From Rhizophagus sp. LPA8_4_AMF (lineage: Eukaryota > Glomeromycota > Glomeromycetes > Glomerales > Glomeraceae): a stretch of 62,522 nucleotides of DNA. Positions 36,444-49,827 of the stretch are shown here, one piece after another. Both the position numbers and the translations under genes were made by a program. Position 1 is the first letter of the stretch, and each line of letters begins with the position of its first letter. The notes under the pieces are model-generated. The model worked only from the letters and a program-made list of their open reading frames with translations, had not been told where the DNA came from and did not search any database. The stretch lies in assembly GCA_021464525.1 (NCBI GenBank), contig JADRCO010000053.1, positions 1-62,522 of the forward strand, written 5' to 3'.

Positions 36444-38878
36444 GCAGAGATCTCATTGGAAATTTTTTATTTAAAAAATTACTACATAGTAGTGATTTCT
36501 ATAAATATTGCTGGCAAAAAACAGTAGGTATAATCCAAAATGATGTGTTTAGTTATCAAAGAGTTGAATGATATTAAACTGTACATTATCAAATAAAGTA
36601 ATATGTAAGCTTGATTTGTCAAAATTTTTTAGATAACAACAGTTAAGATTTTCATAAGTGTGGAAATCAAGGATCCTTTATACTTTTTTAATAAAAGCAT
36701 TACTCTAATAATAAAACAGTTTTTAAGGTGCAAAAAGAAAGTTTGAGTAAAAAAAATTGTTATTTCAGAATACATAAAATTGAATTATAATAAATGCTAT
36801 TACCTCTATTTATTATAAATATAAGATTTGCAATCAGTAATACAGTAGATGTTAAATCACCATTGAATTACACAACCTTATCCCAAATTGATATAATAAT
36901 TAAAAAATTATGTATATAATTTTAAAATAATTAATATAAATAGGTTAACAGTTAAGTAAATAGCAAATCAGAATTTTACATGTATAATGAAAAGATATAT
37001 AAGCTATTAGGGCAGTGACATATATTACATAATATCTATTTATTATAAACTCATACCTCTTATATAAGATGTAAAAATCTTACATTACACTTATATATTA
37101 TATGACTTTCAAATACCTCTCCATGATCTTACCCCTAAAATATTATATAATAAATGTCACTACTCTTATTTCTATTTTATATTATAGAATAGGTTGTATT
37201 ATATTTGAATCCTTATATTATTATATAATTACAGTTTTGTATGATGAATCACTTGACTTTATAAAATTCAGGATTTGTGAAATTGCTGGAAAAAATATAA
37301 CTAAATAAGCAACAGTTAAACTTTAACCATCTTGGTAGGATTTATTAATAGACTGATGCATAAAATATATGTCAGAACTTTTGAGTAAAAAATCATGATA
37401 AAAGCAATGCAAACTATACCAAGTATTTTATTGATGATATACTGTGATACGCTAAAAATAGATGATGCAGTTAATTATATATTCAAATTTAGAATACATG
37501 TAAAAATAGTACTTTATTTATTTATAATAGTAACTGATACAAAAAAAGTAAATAACATTTTAAAATCATATCATTTAAAACTATTCTAATAGAACCCGCT
37601 TACTTATAATAGAGGTGTCAGTAAACTCTAAGGTAAAATTTATATGTAAAATATTTTAAAGATCCTATTATATATAAATAAATTATATATAAAAAAGGAA
37701 TATTACACTGCATTATTTTGATTTTTTTCTTTTTAGATCAATTAACCAATAGAATTGTAAGAAAAAATAAGGTAAAATTACATATAAAAATTGAACTTTC
37801 TACAGAAACTTTTATTAGAAGTAAGTGAAGTCCTATTCTAACCTATACTGCATATTTTAGATATTATATTTATACCAAAATTCCTTTTATTTGATCAAGT
37901 ATTGATCAAGTAATTTGAGTTAATAAGTTCATTATTAAATATCTTATTAATCCAGTCATCATCATCAAATATTATAATAGGAAAAGTAGTCTTATTTACT
38001 TCTAACACTTCTATTCTATCATTTCTTTTTAATTAAATTTTTTGATGGCCTGCTTTATAGATTTGGCATAATCAGAGTTAAAGTTAAAATCAGAATTAAA
38101 ATTAATACTTATTATTATTTTATTTTAGCTTTTTTCACTCTTAAAACTATTATAAAATATTTCAATATCATTGTTCTAATATCAATACAAGTGGATATCT
38201 CTTTAAGAATATTCAAAGATGCCAAATATTCTTTCTTAATATGCATCATTTCATCTGTTCTTCTAATCCTTGTAGGATAGCTAGTGCATCGTCTTCAGAT
38301 ATATGACTTTAATCATTAATATTATTAGGAGCTTACACATATTACATAATTATTAAAGGGGAAAGGGTGATAATTAAAATCTTACGTTATACTTAATAAA
38401 GTCATATGATTTATAAATATTATATTTGATTAGTTGTTAAATCTAATAAAATATAAGTTTATATTAAACTGAATATTATGTAATATGTGTAACTCTTTTA
38501 ATAGTTTTTGAATTGACTTGATCTATTATATATTTGATTTGAGGATTAATGAGTTTTGAAATACTATTAGTACTCAACACTATATATAACTTAATGAATT
38601 ATATCTACTTTATATCATTAATTTTTTTTAGTAAAACAATATTATATTTGTAGTCAAATAATTTATTAAATTTTCTTATCTTATAGCTAGTACTTCTAAA
38701 AATTCAGATCAGATTAGGATTTTAGTGATCTGATCTGAATCTGATTTGATCTGAACCAAATCTAAAAATATTATCTTATGATCTAGTAAATGGATTTTAA
38801 TAAATTTTTTTGATTTATAGATTATGTTAAGCTGATCAAAATAAAAAAAAATGTTTATTAATATTGAACTGCTAAATC
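36444..38878. other. AT-rich DNA with a possible minus-strand relic
   Basis: Mostly low-complexity. On the minus strand at about 38150-38330 two frames give SEDDALAILQGLEEQMK and then KKEYLASLNILKEIS, which look like coding remains with a frame slip. At 38695-38765 short GATCTGA words form small hairpins (CAGATCA/TGATCTG). Plus-strand frames at 37102-37308 and 37395-37589 are composition artefacts. Confidence 0.35.
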
Positions 38879-39259
38879 ATGAAATATTCACAAAAAACTG
38901 AAGGTTTAACAATAGAACAAAAGAAGTATAAAATTAAATGGAAAACTTATGAGTGTACTTATTCTTAAGATTATACATCAAAAAAAATTGTTGATCTTGA
39001 AAACCAGAAAAATAGAAAAATACACCAAATTAACTGTCCTTGGCAAATTAATGTGACTCACTTTAAAAAGGAAGATTATATTGGTATAACTTTTGTTAAA
39101 CTTGAATATAATCATAATATGAATCCATTAATTAATGAAATAACTCCTAAATTTTGAAAATTCACACAATAAATGTTAAATGATGTTGAATTTTATGTGA
39201 GATATGGAACAACTAGTGCAATACAAATATATTTATTATTACACACAAAATTTCCTGAT

Positions 39260-39588
39260 CTAGGGATTAGAATCGATTCTAATTTTGAGAATCGATTTTA
39301 GAATCGATTAATCGTGATTAATCAAATCTCAAGTGATCGGCAGTAACTCAGGCCAAGTTTATAGTGCTGGTCCAAATTACAAAATTTGTGTAACATAAAA
39401 ATTTGCATTAAAATTTTGTGCAATATCACTTACTCAGTGGCTAAATTATTTATCTGAAGTCACGTGAATTTTAATTTGTAATTTGAGCTGGCATTATAGA
39501 TTCAATTTTTTTGATGTGATTTTTGATTAATCGATTCTGATTCAATTTTCAATTAATTCAATTTTAGGAGAATCGATTCCAATTCTTA
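39260..39588. mobile_element. MITE nested in the MULE relic, with 7-bp target duplication
   Basis: The host sequence TCCTGAT is present on both sides (39253-39259 and 39589-39595). Removing 329 bp plus one copy restores the host reading frame (KFPD joined to HPNFKK). Ends: CTAGGGATTAGAATCGATTC on the left; the reverse complement of the right end reads TAAGAATTGGAATCGATTC, an inverted repeat of about 19 nt with few mismatches. Further AATCGATT words lie inside each end. A 7- to 8-bp duplication suggests a hAT- or MULE-mobilised family; the type is not certain. Confidence 0.75.
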
Positions 39589-40652
39589 TCCTGATCATCC
39601 AAATTTCAAGAAGGATTTATATAATGTTATACAAAAGTTTAAGGTTGAACAGAAAAATACTATTAAAAATGATGCTGTAAATCTCTTATACAGTCTTTTT
39701 ATGATAGAAAACAACAAAATCCTGAATGGTTCTTTAAATTTCAATTATCTGAAGAAGATTGATAATTAATATCACTAATTTGGATGTCACCTGATCAAAT
39801 TTATTATTATACAAAATTTTACAAAGTTTTAATTTTTGACTATACAGCTGGAACTAATTGTTATGATATGGTTTTATATTTATTTCTTGTTGTAGATAAT
39901 AATACAAGATTTTGATTAATAGCAAGTGCATTATTAGATAATGAAATAGCAAGTTCATTTATTTGGGCTTTATAGCAACTAAAAAAAGTATTAAATAATA
40001 TTTATTCTCAGATTATATATACAGATTGTGATCTTGCAATAGCAAGTGCTATTAGTTTAGTTTTTTCAATGACAAAATACAATCTATGCATATTTTATAC
40101 TAATCTTAATCTTAAAAAAAATGTAAGACCAAAACTTGGCACTTAAAGGTTTAATGAATTTCAGTCTAAATTTTTTTTATACTGTAATAGTCTTATTACC
40201 AGATTATTTAAAGAAAAATGGAAAAGTTTAATTAATAACTTTTCTGAAGCAGCTAAATATTTACAACATATGCTTGAACTAACAAAAGAAAGCTGGGCAA
40301 ATTGTTATATAAACAAAGTTTTTAATTATAAAATAAATAGTACACAGAGAATAGAATCATTTAATCATTTGCTGAAAGATATTACTAAAATTTTCTTTTA
40401 TGTCAACTTGAAAGTAAAATTCAAAATTTACCTAACAATGAAATTAAATATAAATGTATAACCAAAAATGCAAAATTTTTTATTATACCAAACATTAAAT
40501 GATATGCCTTCAAAATTTTTTGAATATATTAATGAGATTTGCAAAGATTTTTTAACATTACAAATTTTTATTACAACACAAAATCAAATGAAGCATTCAT
40601 TTTTTTATGATACTTATTTAGTTGATAAAAATTTTATTCAACAAGTAAGAGG

Positions 40653-40715
40653 ATTAGAGTTAGTATTAGGGTTAGGGTTAGGTTAGAGTTAGGATTATGG
40701 TTAAGGTTAAGGTTA
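40653..40715 (+). repeat. Interstitial telomere-like TTAGGG repeats
   Basis: A run of TTAGAG, TTAGTA, TTAGGG, TTAGGG, TTAGG, TTAGAG, TTAGGA, TTATGG, TTAAGG, TTAAGG units, decaying away from two perfect TTAGGG copies. It lies inside the MULE relic and encodes only Leu/Gly-type residues in frame, so it was not part of the transposase. It may be a repaired break or a tandem expansion. Confidence 0.7.
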
Positions 40716-41670
40716 TTTGGATATTGGATTAGTAAGAATCATTTTTTTATTACTAATATATGTTGTTTTTTATACTTTTATTTAAGCTGATAATATGGAT
40801 TATTAGAAAGGTTTTTATGAAGATGATTATGAAGCGTCACAAACTTTACTACAATTTATAATTAGAAGTGTACAAAATATAACAATTGGTGAAATTTGGA
40901 AGGTTATATCAGAGCTATCACAAACAAAATCACATTTTGTTATTTTAATAGCTGACAGAAGTCATTCTTGTACTTGCAATCTCTTGATATTATTTGGTAT
41001 TTCTTGCAGACACTTTTATAAGGTTTTTAAAAAAGTTCATAAACTAAGTTTCATATTTTACTGATTAATCAGCACTGGTATCATGATTTAAAGTTTGGCA
41101 TTATTAATGAGAAATTGGTCTTATTGACCACGCTATCAATTGTTAAAGATAATAATTTTACAGTAACAGTTCATGAAGATATTAATTTTGATTACATTCA
41201 TCAGGTTCGTGATGGTAAAGTTTATACAGAAAATTTTTGAAATATTGTTTCTGTCAAAGTAAAATATGGAAAATCCTTAGGAATTGCAAAAAAAGCTTTA
41301 TATTTAGTACAAAAATTAGATTATTACAATGAATTGAATGGAATACTTCAAAGTTTTATAGATGAAAAGCAGCTAAATTACTCCAAAAACACCAGACTAT
41401 TGATAAAAAAAATATTTATTAAGGAGATAATGAATCTATTAATTATTCCAATCCAGTTATTTCAAGGTGACGTGAATATCCTCCAAATCGATATCTGAGT
41501 GAGGGTGAAACTGCAAGACAAAGTAAAAAGCAAAAATAACTAATTTAGCATTAGAACGTATTGCAAAAAATAATAAAACTAATAAAAAACAAAGAAAATT
41601 TAAAGGATGTCAAGGTATAGGTTATGATTTGCGAAATTGTAAAAGTAAAGCTCTTAGTGAAAGAAATTAG

Positions 41671-44600
41671 TTGTATTAAATCTTAATAGAATTTTTAATT
41701 ATAATTTATTCTTTAATAATAAAATTAATTGTATAACTGCAGTAAATTATGTGATTTATTATATTGGTGAAATCACTTGCAGTGATGGTTAGAAATTTTC
41801 TTATTTAAATTTAATTTCTTATTTAAATTTAAGAGCATAAACTTTTATAATATTATGTTTTTTAATGTAATATTTTGAAATTTTACATCACTTCTGAAAT
41901 ATTATGCTAAATTATGGCTATAACAAATTTCCTGATGTAGGGTAGTGTTGCAAAAGTAAAGATTTGCTTTATTAATACAAGCTGAAGAAGAAAAATAAAT
42001 ACATATCAGATTCTATGCTAATATACATGCTTGTTTTTTTAATTGATAACTCTTTTATACTCTAGTCTTTTTTTTTATTTGGCTTATCTTTTACAGATAA
42101 AAGATTAACTAATCAGATACTATTCTAATTGTTCACTTTTTTTAAATGGTTATCTGATTTGTTTAATAATTAGAAATTAATGTAAACTTCAATCAAGTAC
42201 TAATCAACTTATTACCTAGTTGATTTCTATTATTCAGTTTACATTTACTGAATTATTTTTATTATACTATTTAAAATTACTGACTTCATAATTTATAAAT
42301 TATAAACAAAGTTTATTATAGACGATTTTTATTTGTATATAAGGTGTTCAAATACAAATTTCTAAAAAAGTAAATTTGCTATATAGATCATTTAAGAATT
42401 AAGTTTAACAAAAAAACAGAAGAAAAACAGAATTTGTTAAATAAATCAATATTGACATTCAAACTAAACTTTGATGCTTTAAGTAAACTTGCAGAGTAGA
42501 CAAAAATACACATATTGTACATTCCTTTTAAAATTATATTTATTAAAATTTTATATATAATTTATTTTACAAAGTTATATGATATGTGTATGAACATCCA
42601 GTATAAATTAAAAAATTTTCTTTATTATATTAAAACTATAAATTTATTAATTAGTATTACTAAAAATATGAATTTACTGAGTTAAAACTAATCATAATAT
42701 TATTACAAATGAAATTGTCTATTGATAAGTATAATTGCCATATAAGTAATTGATTTTTATTTGCTTATTGTAAATTTACAAGATCAACATCAGCTATATA
42801 TATTATGAATTAATATAATACAATTTCTTAATAATTCGTGAAAATCATCTTCCTATAATTGTTGGTTGATTAGAATTATTTGATATTAAATTATTTGAAA
42901 TAAATTTGGAAATTAATACAAAATTCCTATTGTATGTATGTATTATTGTAATATTTTATTAGAAATTCATATATAGTATCTGATAACGATACTTGCTTTT
43001 CTGGGGTAAGTATTTTTCTGGAAAATTCTTCACAATCAGTAATTGTAACATCAATATTTTGATGAAAAATTTGCTAAACTTCCAGTTATTAGCCTATTTT
43101 GTACCAGAGATAATGCTCCTATTAAAGTAATTTATTTTCAATTTTGTAGTTTTTATTTGTATTAGAATTTAAAAAAACTATATTATTTGGCTAAATACTT
43201 GTTGTAAATTTGGATAAACCTTATTAAAAGATTATATATACTACTTAATATATTTCAGTTTAGTCTTATTCTATCTAATGGCTTTGTTTTGCCTAATTTG
43301 CCCTTTATTGTAATTCAGAAATATTTTTTAAATAACCTTTTATATTATAGTATTTCATATTTACTTAAAAAGATAAATTAAACAAATATAATAAATCCTA
43401 ATTTTAATAGAATAGGAAATAATTAATAATTTTTTTTTATATTAGAAAGATAGAAATGATGGAATAAAATTAATTGCAATAATAATTATATCATTTAGCT
43501 AGGCCACATCTCATTATATTTACTGTGGTTCCCAATTAATAAAGTTAGACATGACCAGAATTATCAATAATTTTACTGAAATCATCTCTCATAACTCTGG
43601 TCAGAATGAAATTTTTTTAAGATGAAAAAACCAGGGAGGTTGTTAAAGATCAGATAGATTAAAAATATTTCTCTATATAAACACTCGCTTCTTAATAATA
43701 ATTTTATTGATATTATCATGCATTTTTCTCCACATAATATTCTTTTATTACCATTCCTTCATTACTAGATTTCTTTTTTTTTTCTTTTTCAGGATGGTAT
43801 TTATATTGTTATTTCGTTTAAACTAAGAAAAAAATTACCGATTAAATTATATGATTATGGTATATAAGGAAAAAAAAATTTAATAATTTGAACGATAAAC
43901 AAATAAAAAAGCTAACGATAAATTAAATGCCATTCAAATTTTCAATGAATCAATTTTTAAAAGCCATATTCTTCATTATTTGAAAGAGAATGCGAGGTAA
44001 TTATGTAATGCTAGGATTACAAAACGATTGTATATCAGCCATAAATATTGAATTTTCAGCGGTTAGTGCTGAAATCATTATATAGAACCCAGTATAATCA
44101 TCAAAAATTGTTTCCTAAGAACTTATTGGAAAATGATTAAAAAAAAAATAGAATTAGCATTCAATAAAAATGTATTTCTTCGTCACTTATAAAACTCCAA
44201 ATATATCATATTCTTACTTATATAATTGGCCGATATTAAACATAACGTGTTAAGTTTATCAAATTTCTTATTCAATTTTTCGTCCACGATATATACGATA
44301 TAATGACATTACCTAGTAATAATACGATAATTATAATTAGAAAAAAAAAATTTAAATATAAATGATAAATTGTGAAATAAAGACAATTTATTATAATCTT
44401 ACAATTATTATTCAACCGTACACTTTGGTTTTGAAATCATTATATTGATTCTGAGTAATTAGGATATTATAGTTATATACCTATATCAATGTTTTAATAT
44501 GTTTGACTTTATTTAAAAATTTGAATGCTGATTTATTATCTAGAATTATAGCTTTTGTTTGAAAAATTTGAAAAATTCAAACGAATAAAAAAAAATATTA

Positions 44601-45389
44601 ACTTACTCCTTACATTGAAACTTATAAGGCTATATTTCAATAGGATTAATAAATTTCTATTACAGTAAAGCCTTATTGTAGTTTACCAATAAACTACAGT
44701 GATAAAATTTTGATTTGAACCCTAAAAATAATTTTTTGATGTAAGCTCTTTCTAAAATTTGTTCTTCTAATAATATATAATTCTATAGATGTATATATAA
44801 AATAAAAAAAAAAAGATTATTTTTTACAATGAAAAAAAAATTCAATGCTAGTCATAAGTAGGCCTTAAGAGGGACATTTTATATATACATGTGCAGGTGG
44901 ATCAAGAATGAAAAGGAAATCATTTAAAAGCCATATAAAGAAATCGATTACACAAAAAAAATTGCACTAAGCTAATTATTAATTCATATAATCTAATGAT
45001 GGACGTAAAATTATACTTTGAAAAATTACTGCAAAGAATTAAGATCACCATTTCACACTTGATTTTTTTCCACCATTTTTCTCATCACGATTTTTTATTA
45101 AATTGAACAAATGTTATAATAACTGCTTGGGTGTCAGATTCTCTAGTCTCAAGTCCAACTCTCAGCTCAGTTTATAGGTATCTATATATTAAAATTTGTC
45201 ATTTATTAATGTTGGTCTATATAAAATTAAAATTTCAAATATACCATAAATTGTGAAATAAAGCCCTCGAAAATAAGCACCCTTCCTAACTTTGAATAAT
45301 AAAAGGTTAAAAATAAGCACCTCCCTAAACTTACACATGATATTATGTTGTGTCATTTCTTAAAAAGATTTTGCATTAGTTAACGTTGT
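41671..45389. other. AT-rich intergenic DNA, no gene
   Basis: Low-complexity sequence without convincing frames. A MITE-like end related to the 35.7-kb element lies at about 42478-42516. A pogo-like terminus (CAGTAAAGCCTTATTGTAG) starts at about 44663, but its partner end was not found. Nothing else recognised. Confidence 0.45.
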
Positions 45390-46580
45390 TGTATGCTTTA
45401 ATAGGACTTGGGCAATGCCATGATGTTCGCAAATCCATATAGTACCAGTACCTGTTTGGATATAGTCGTACAACAAAAAGGGTACGCTAATTGTTTACTG
45501 ACGCATATGTGAACGAAACATTGTCCAATCAAGTAGATCAGGTGGTATATCTACTACCAATACTAACCTCCACAATACCATCTCCACCAATTAAAAACTT
45601 GCATTGAAGTAGAATGTTCGATATGGTGCCTATTGAAACTCAAAATTTGGTACTCCTTAGCTGGTGTAATGTTTGTAATAACCTGTAAGATAAACAGCGA
45701 TCATAATCTCACTAATACCTTACTTGTAAGAGACTTTACTCAAATATCCAGTTACCTGGTATATACATAATATTTAGGAAATTATTGATAAAGCGATTGT
45801 GTTTCACAAATTTTGTGAAATACTGGAAATATCAATCCTCGGATGTTTACTAGTATTATAAGTCCACTGTTTATAGAAGTGTCGGCAATTGCTGTATTCG
45901 GTAAGAATCTTCGAAACAATAGTTTTAACTTTTTACTGCGCTTTCGTTCCCAAATTAATACCTTTTTTTTTTACTGTAAAAGAATCATGATTAAAAATTT
46001 GAATTTCTATAAATAAAATCTTATAATAAAAGTAATTGAAACTCTATTTACCATTAATAGTTCTGCATACAATACTTTCGCAATAGTTATTATTGAATGT
46101 CGATATTTTCAAAGGGTCGATCAGGTCGTTGCATTAAAACTTTACCTGTTCAAATTTATTAATTATCATATGATTAGTATGATTAATATCTTCACTTCCT
46201 CATACCCCCTTTACAATGTTCCCAATGGTACTATTAAATTTAGCTTAGCTTTCTAGAATAATACCTTTACTGCATATAGTAATAACACGATCAGTATTTG
46301 ATGACTTAATCTTCTATCTCACACTATATTCATATTCTTCCAGCATTATCATCAAATTCAAAACCAGATCTTTCGATTGTTTTGAACTTCCTCCTATTGT
46401 TATCATTATTATAGTATATTCCTTACGGATTTTCATGATTTGGATTCAAATCGAAAAGCAATGATACATGAGTGTAAAGGTAAAATTCGTTAATTACGAC
46501 GTATTGCAACACATTGCAACATTTTGAACCAGGGTTTCTGAACCCATCCAGTATCAACGTTTACAGCGAGAAAATCTGAA
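45390..46580 (-). pseudogene. Possible decayed minus-strand gene
   Basis: This segment is clearly less AT-rich than its flanks. On the minus strand several non-contiguous pieces look protein-like (RKFKTIERSGFEFDDNAGRI near 46390, MQRPDRPFENIDIQ near 46120, KLLFRRFLPNTAIADT near 45900, ITPAKEYQILSFNRHH near 45660, LIGGDGIVEVSIGS near 45580), but they lie in different frames with stops between them. Intron-like GTAA/AG junctions may explain some breaks. The family is not recognised and the call rests on composition. Confidence 0.25.
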
Positions 46581-46685
46581 AGAAATAAATAATAAATAAA
46601 TAAAAATTATTCAACGTGTCAATTAATAAAAAAATCATGAAATATTATATTCAACATACAATATTTGCATTTTTTTTTTTTATCA

Positions 46686-46870
46686 TCAAATTACTAAACT
46701 CGGACCGATGTTTTTTAAGAAATCTTTTCCAGAATGTAGGTTTTTTGACCGAAATTTAAATATTTGTAAAATTGTCAAATTACTAAACTTAACTCGGGCA
46801 AGATGTTTTTTAAGAAATCTTTTCCAAAATGTTGGTTTTTCGATCGAAATTTAAATATTCGTAAAAATTT
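46686..46870. repeat. Tandem duplication, two units of about 90-95 nt
   Basis: Unit 1 (46686-46774) and unit 2 (46775-46870) share TCAAATTACTAAACT, GATGTTTTTTAAGAAATC, TTTTCCARAATGT and CGAAATTTAAATATT in order, with small indels. No coding sense. Confidence 0.75.
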
Positions 46871-49827
46871 TCAGTTATGACAGAATCTAAAATTAAAAAG
46901 AGGAAAATTTATGATGATTTTATTAATGATTCCTAAAGGCAAAAAAGAGTTAAGAAATAAAAAGTTTACCATTTAATAGTATTTTTTCAATAACATTAGA
47001 GAACAAATGAAAATGAAAATTAACTATTTGTAAAATACAAAAAGCGTAACTTTATTAAATATTCAGGAGATAAATTGGCATAAAAAAAGAAAAAAAATAA
47101 ATAAACCAATCTAATTAATGTTAAAGAAAGCAAAAAAAATAGATGTATTTCTATTAAAATTTTATAAAAATTTGTTGTTATAAGAAGCAGTCAAAAAGAA
47201 CACGAGAAATAAAAATTTGTAAAGGTAAGAAATCGGAGAGAAAGGAAGGAAATAAAAGTAGATCGAAAGTAAATATAATAAAAAAAGGTAAAAAATATTA
47301 AATTGAATCAAAAAAAAATGAGGCAATATGAAATACCTATCTAACGAACTATATTTTTGGTATAAAAATATTTTAAACATTTTTTAAGACAACCCAAATT
47401 AAGAAATTTCTATCTAGTGGCGTTCGAAGATCAAACTGCAAAAGTATGGAAAATCTGTATTAATTTATCAACATCCGAAGGAACTCCCGAAAGTTTAACA
47501 CAAAAATTGTGGCTTGTGGATACACGTACATAAATATTTCTTAATTTTATTGGATAATTGAATTAAAAATTGGATATAAGTCTATTTTTAACAAATAATA
47601 CAGGAAAAACAAATAGTATGATAAATTGGTTTATATGCAAAGAACCCAAGGGGGGATCAAGCCACAACATTCATGTTTGTGTGTATACAGCATATGGCAA
47701 AAATAGACTCCGACTTAAAGCGTAAAATTTATGAAAGAAGTTCAAAATTTTGGAAATTAAAAAAATTGTTTGAACAATTACGTATAATTTACCTTATCCG
47801 AAAAATAAAAAAAATGTGAAAGAAATAAGATATGATCTGCATCATAAACATTTCTAAATTTATACAATTGATCATTCTAATATAATTATAGTTAGGTAAT
47901 TTTCTTTTTTTACTGGAAAAATATTATCGGATCAACTGGAATGTGTAACCAATAGTTTTGGATTCCAAAATTGTATTATTATTAAAATAATTTTTATCCA
48001 ACTAAAAAAAAAAAAATATTTATGATCAAGTAGTGACACATTTTACATTTTACATATAAATAAAACCAATATTTAAAAGTAAATTTATTGTAAAATCATT
48101 TTGTTTCCGTTTCCATCAGGACCATAATTAAATATATTTTTAGATTACTATCACCTGATATCGAGATTTTTCATCCCGGAGTTTTGTAATTCCATTACAA
48201 CATGCAACAGGTTGGAAGTTAATGCAATTACAAACATCTGTGTACCCTTGTGTTGTAATTACAAAATTTTATAATTGGATAATAATTAATATTAATAATT
48301 TTATTTTATTTATTGAATCTAGAACTAATTTCGGTTACTAACAAACATAGTACTGGGGCGTGATAAACTGATAATATAAGGCACATAAGAGATTTTCATT
48401 GTTTGAAGTTTAATAGTGGATATTGAAAGGTATTATCATTTCTTATCCGGTATTTACCGAATGTTTTTGGAATTCATAATCCGAATTTTGATCATCCAAA
48501 CAGTTATACTGATACTTAATTTCTGAATTCTTTTTTTTAATATAGCATAACAATGAAAAGGTTTTTATCTTCACCGAAACGGTCCAATTGAATGGTGATT
48601 ACACAGTTTCTTTAATTTTAATAAATTTCTTTCGAGAAAAAAATTATTTATTTAATTCATATACTAGATAAATCATTTCCTGCATATTTTTTTAACAACA
48701 ATATCTAAATTGTTTTTAGAAAATCAATTTGCAGTACAAATAAATATTTGCTACAATTTCTGTAATTGAGCGAATCAGATTATAACAAAATCCAACGGAG
48801 ATGTTTTTGCGGTAAAATATTTATCTTATCTCAAGTATGCATGTATCGAATTACTATGATCGTAAAACAACTTGTTTATCATAATAAAAAATCCTTCCTG
48901 CATGATTTATTTTTATTTTTGTTGTTTTTTTTTTATCATTAACAAATAATAAAGGGTTGTAATGTGGTGCAATATGCAAAATTAATTAAAAAGTTAAAAA
49001 AAGAAAAAAAAAGAATTAAAAATTGATCCAGCATTCATGTGGAGTAAAAAAGGATTAAATGATTGACATGTTGAATTAAGTAAGATGGCAACCATTTCCT
49101 TAAAATTATGAATAATAAAATTGTTGCGTGATATTTTAATCGCGTGAAAATTTATTATGATCTTTTGAATCTTTTTCAGTTAATTTTATATAATAAAATA
49201 ATAAAAAATAATTCTTCCGCTTGATTAATAGGATTTATTCTGATAAATAATGAGAAATGGAATTTTTAGATTAAAATATTAAAATAAAATAAAATAGAAA
49301 AAAAAAAAATACAAGAAACGACAAGTTTATCATGTAATTTACTAATAAGGAATACTATGTGGGATGTATGTACTGCTTGAATTGCTGCAACTTTTTGTTG
49401 TACAAGATATTCGGCAAATTCTTAATAAAAAAAAAAAATTTTGAATTAATTATACTTTAAATATGTTGTTATCTGTAATATTAGTGTACCAAAATTTTTT
49501 TTTTTTCCAATTTTTACATTAAATTTACCATTCCACAAATAAAAAGTATTATACTCTATCCAGTTTTATATTCATCACATTTAACATAAATAGAGCTCAA
49601 AAATTCGTTTCATTTTATTCATTCCTCTTAAGTATATCGAAACAAGAAGTACAAAGAAAGGGTTTTTTATTCGCCGGGTTTATCAGACAGCAACAACAAC
49701 AGTAACAACAACAACAACAACCTCCTTAAAATCCGAATTCCTAAAATTATTTAAGGACAGCACCACGCCATCACCTTCTTTTTGCGATTAACGCAAATTA
49801 TTTTTTCTTTTTGCCTTTTTTAAAAAA
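46871..49827. other. AT-rich intergenic DNA; 5' leader of an HMG gene at its right end
   Basis: No gene recognised. The minus-strand frame at 47162-47380 is Phe/Leu/Tyr-driven. The last 150 nt contain a CAA/CAG triplet run (49690-49722) and a pyrimidine-rich stretch directly before the ATG at 49828, likely the transcribed leader of the HMG gene. Confidence 0.45.

Larger units (their letters stand above)
38879..41670 (+). pseudogene. Decayed MULE (Mutator-like) transposase gene
   Basis: From ATG 38879 the frames, interrupted by many stops, follow the order of a full MULE protein. First comes a FAR1-like zinc-binding head (YECTYS to HQINCPWQINVTH, then EYNHNMNP). Next is the MULE transposase core at about 39770-40440 (KVLIFDYTAGTNCYDMVLYLF, then LIASALLDNEIASSFIW, YTDCDLAIASAISLVF, ESWANCYINKVFNYK, STQRIESFNH). 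A SWIM finger follows near 40970-41025 (CTCNLLILFGISCRH), and a C-terminal zinc knuckle (GCQGIGYDLRNCK) just before the stop at 41668-41670. Catalytic-type Asp residues in FDYTAGT and YTDCD are visible. Several in-frame TAA/TAG/TGA codons and frame slips make it dead. It is interrupted by a 329-bp MITE at 39260 and by telomere-like repeats at 40653-40715. Confidence 0.75.
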
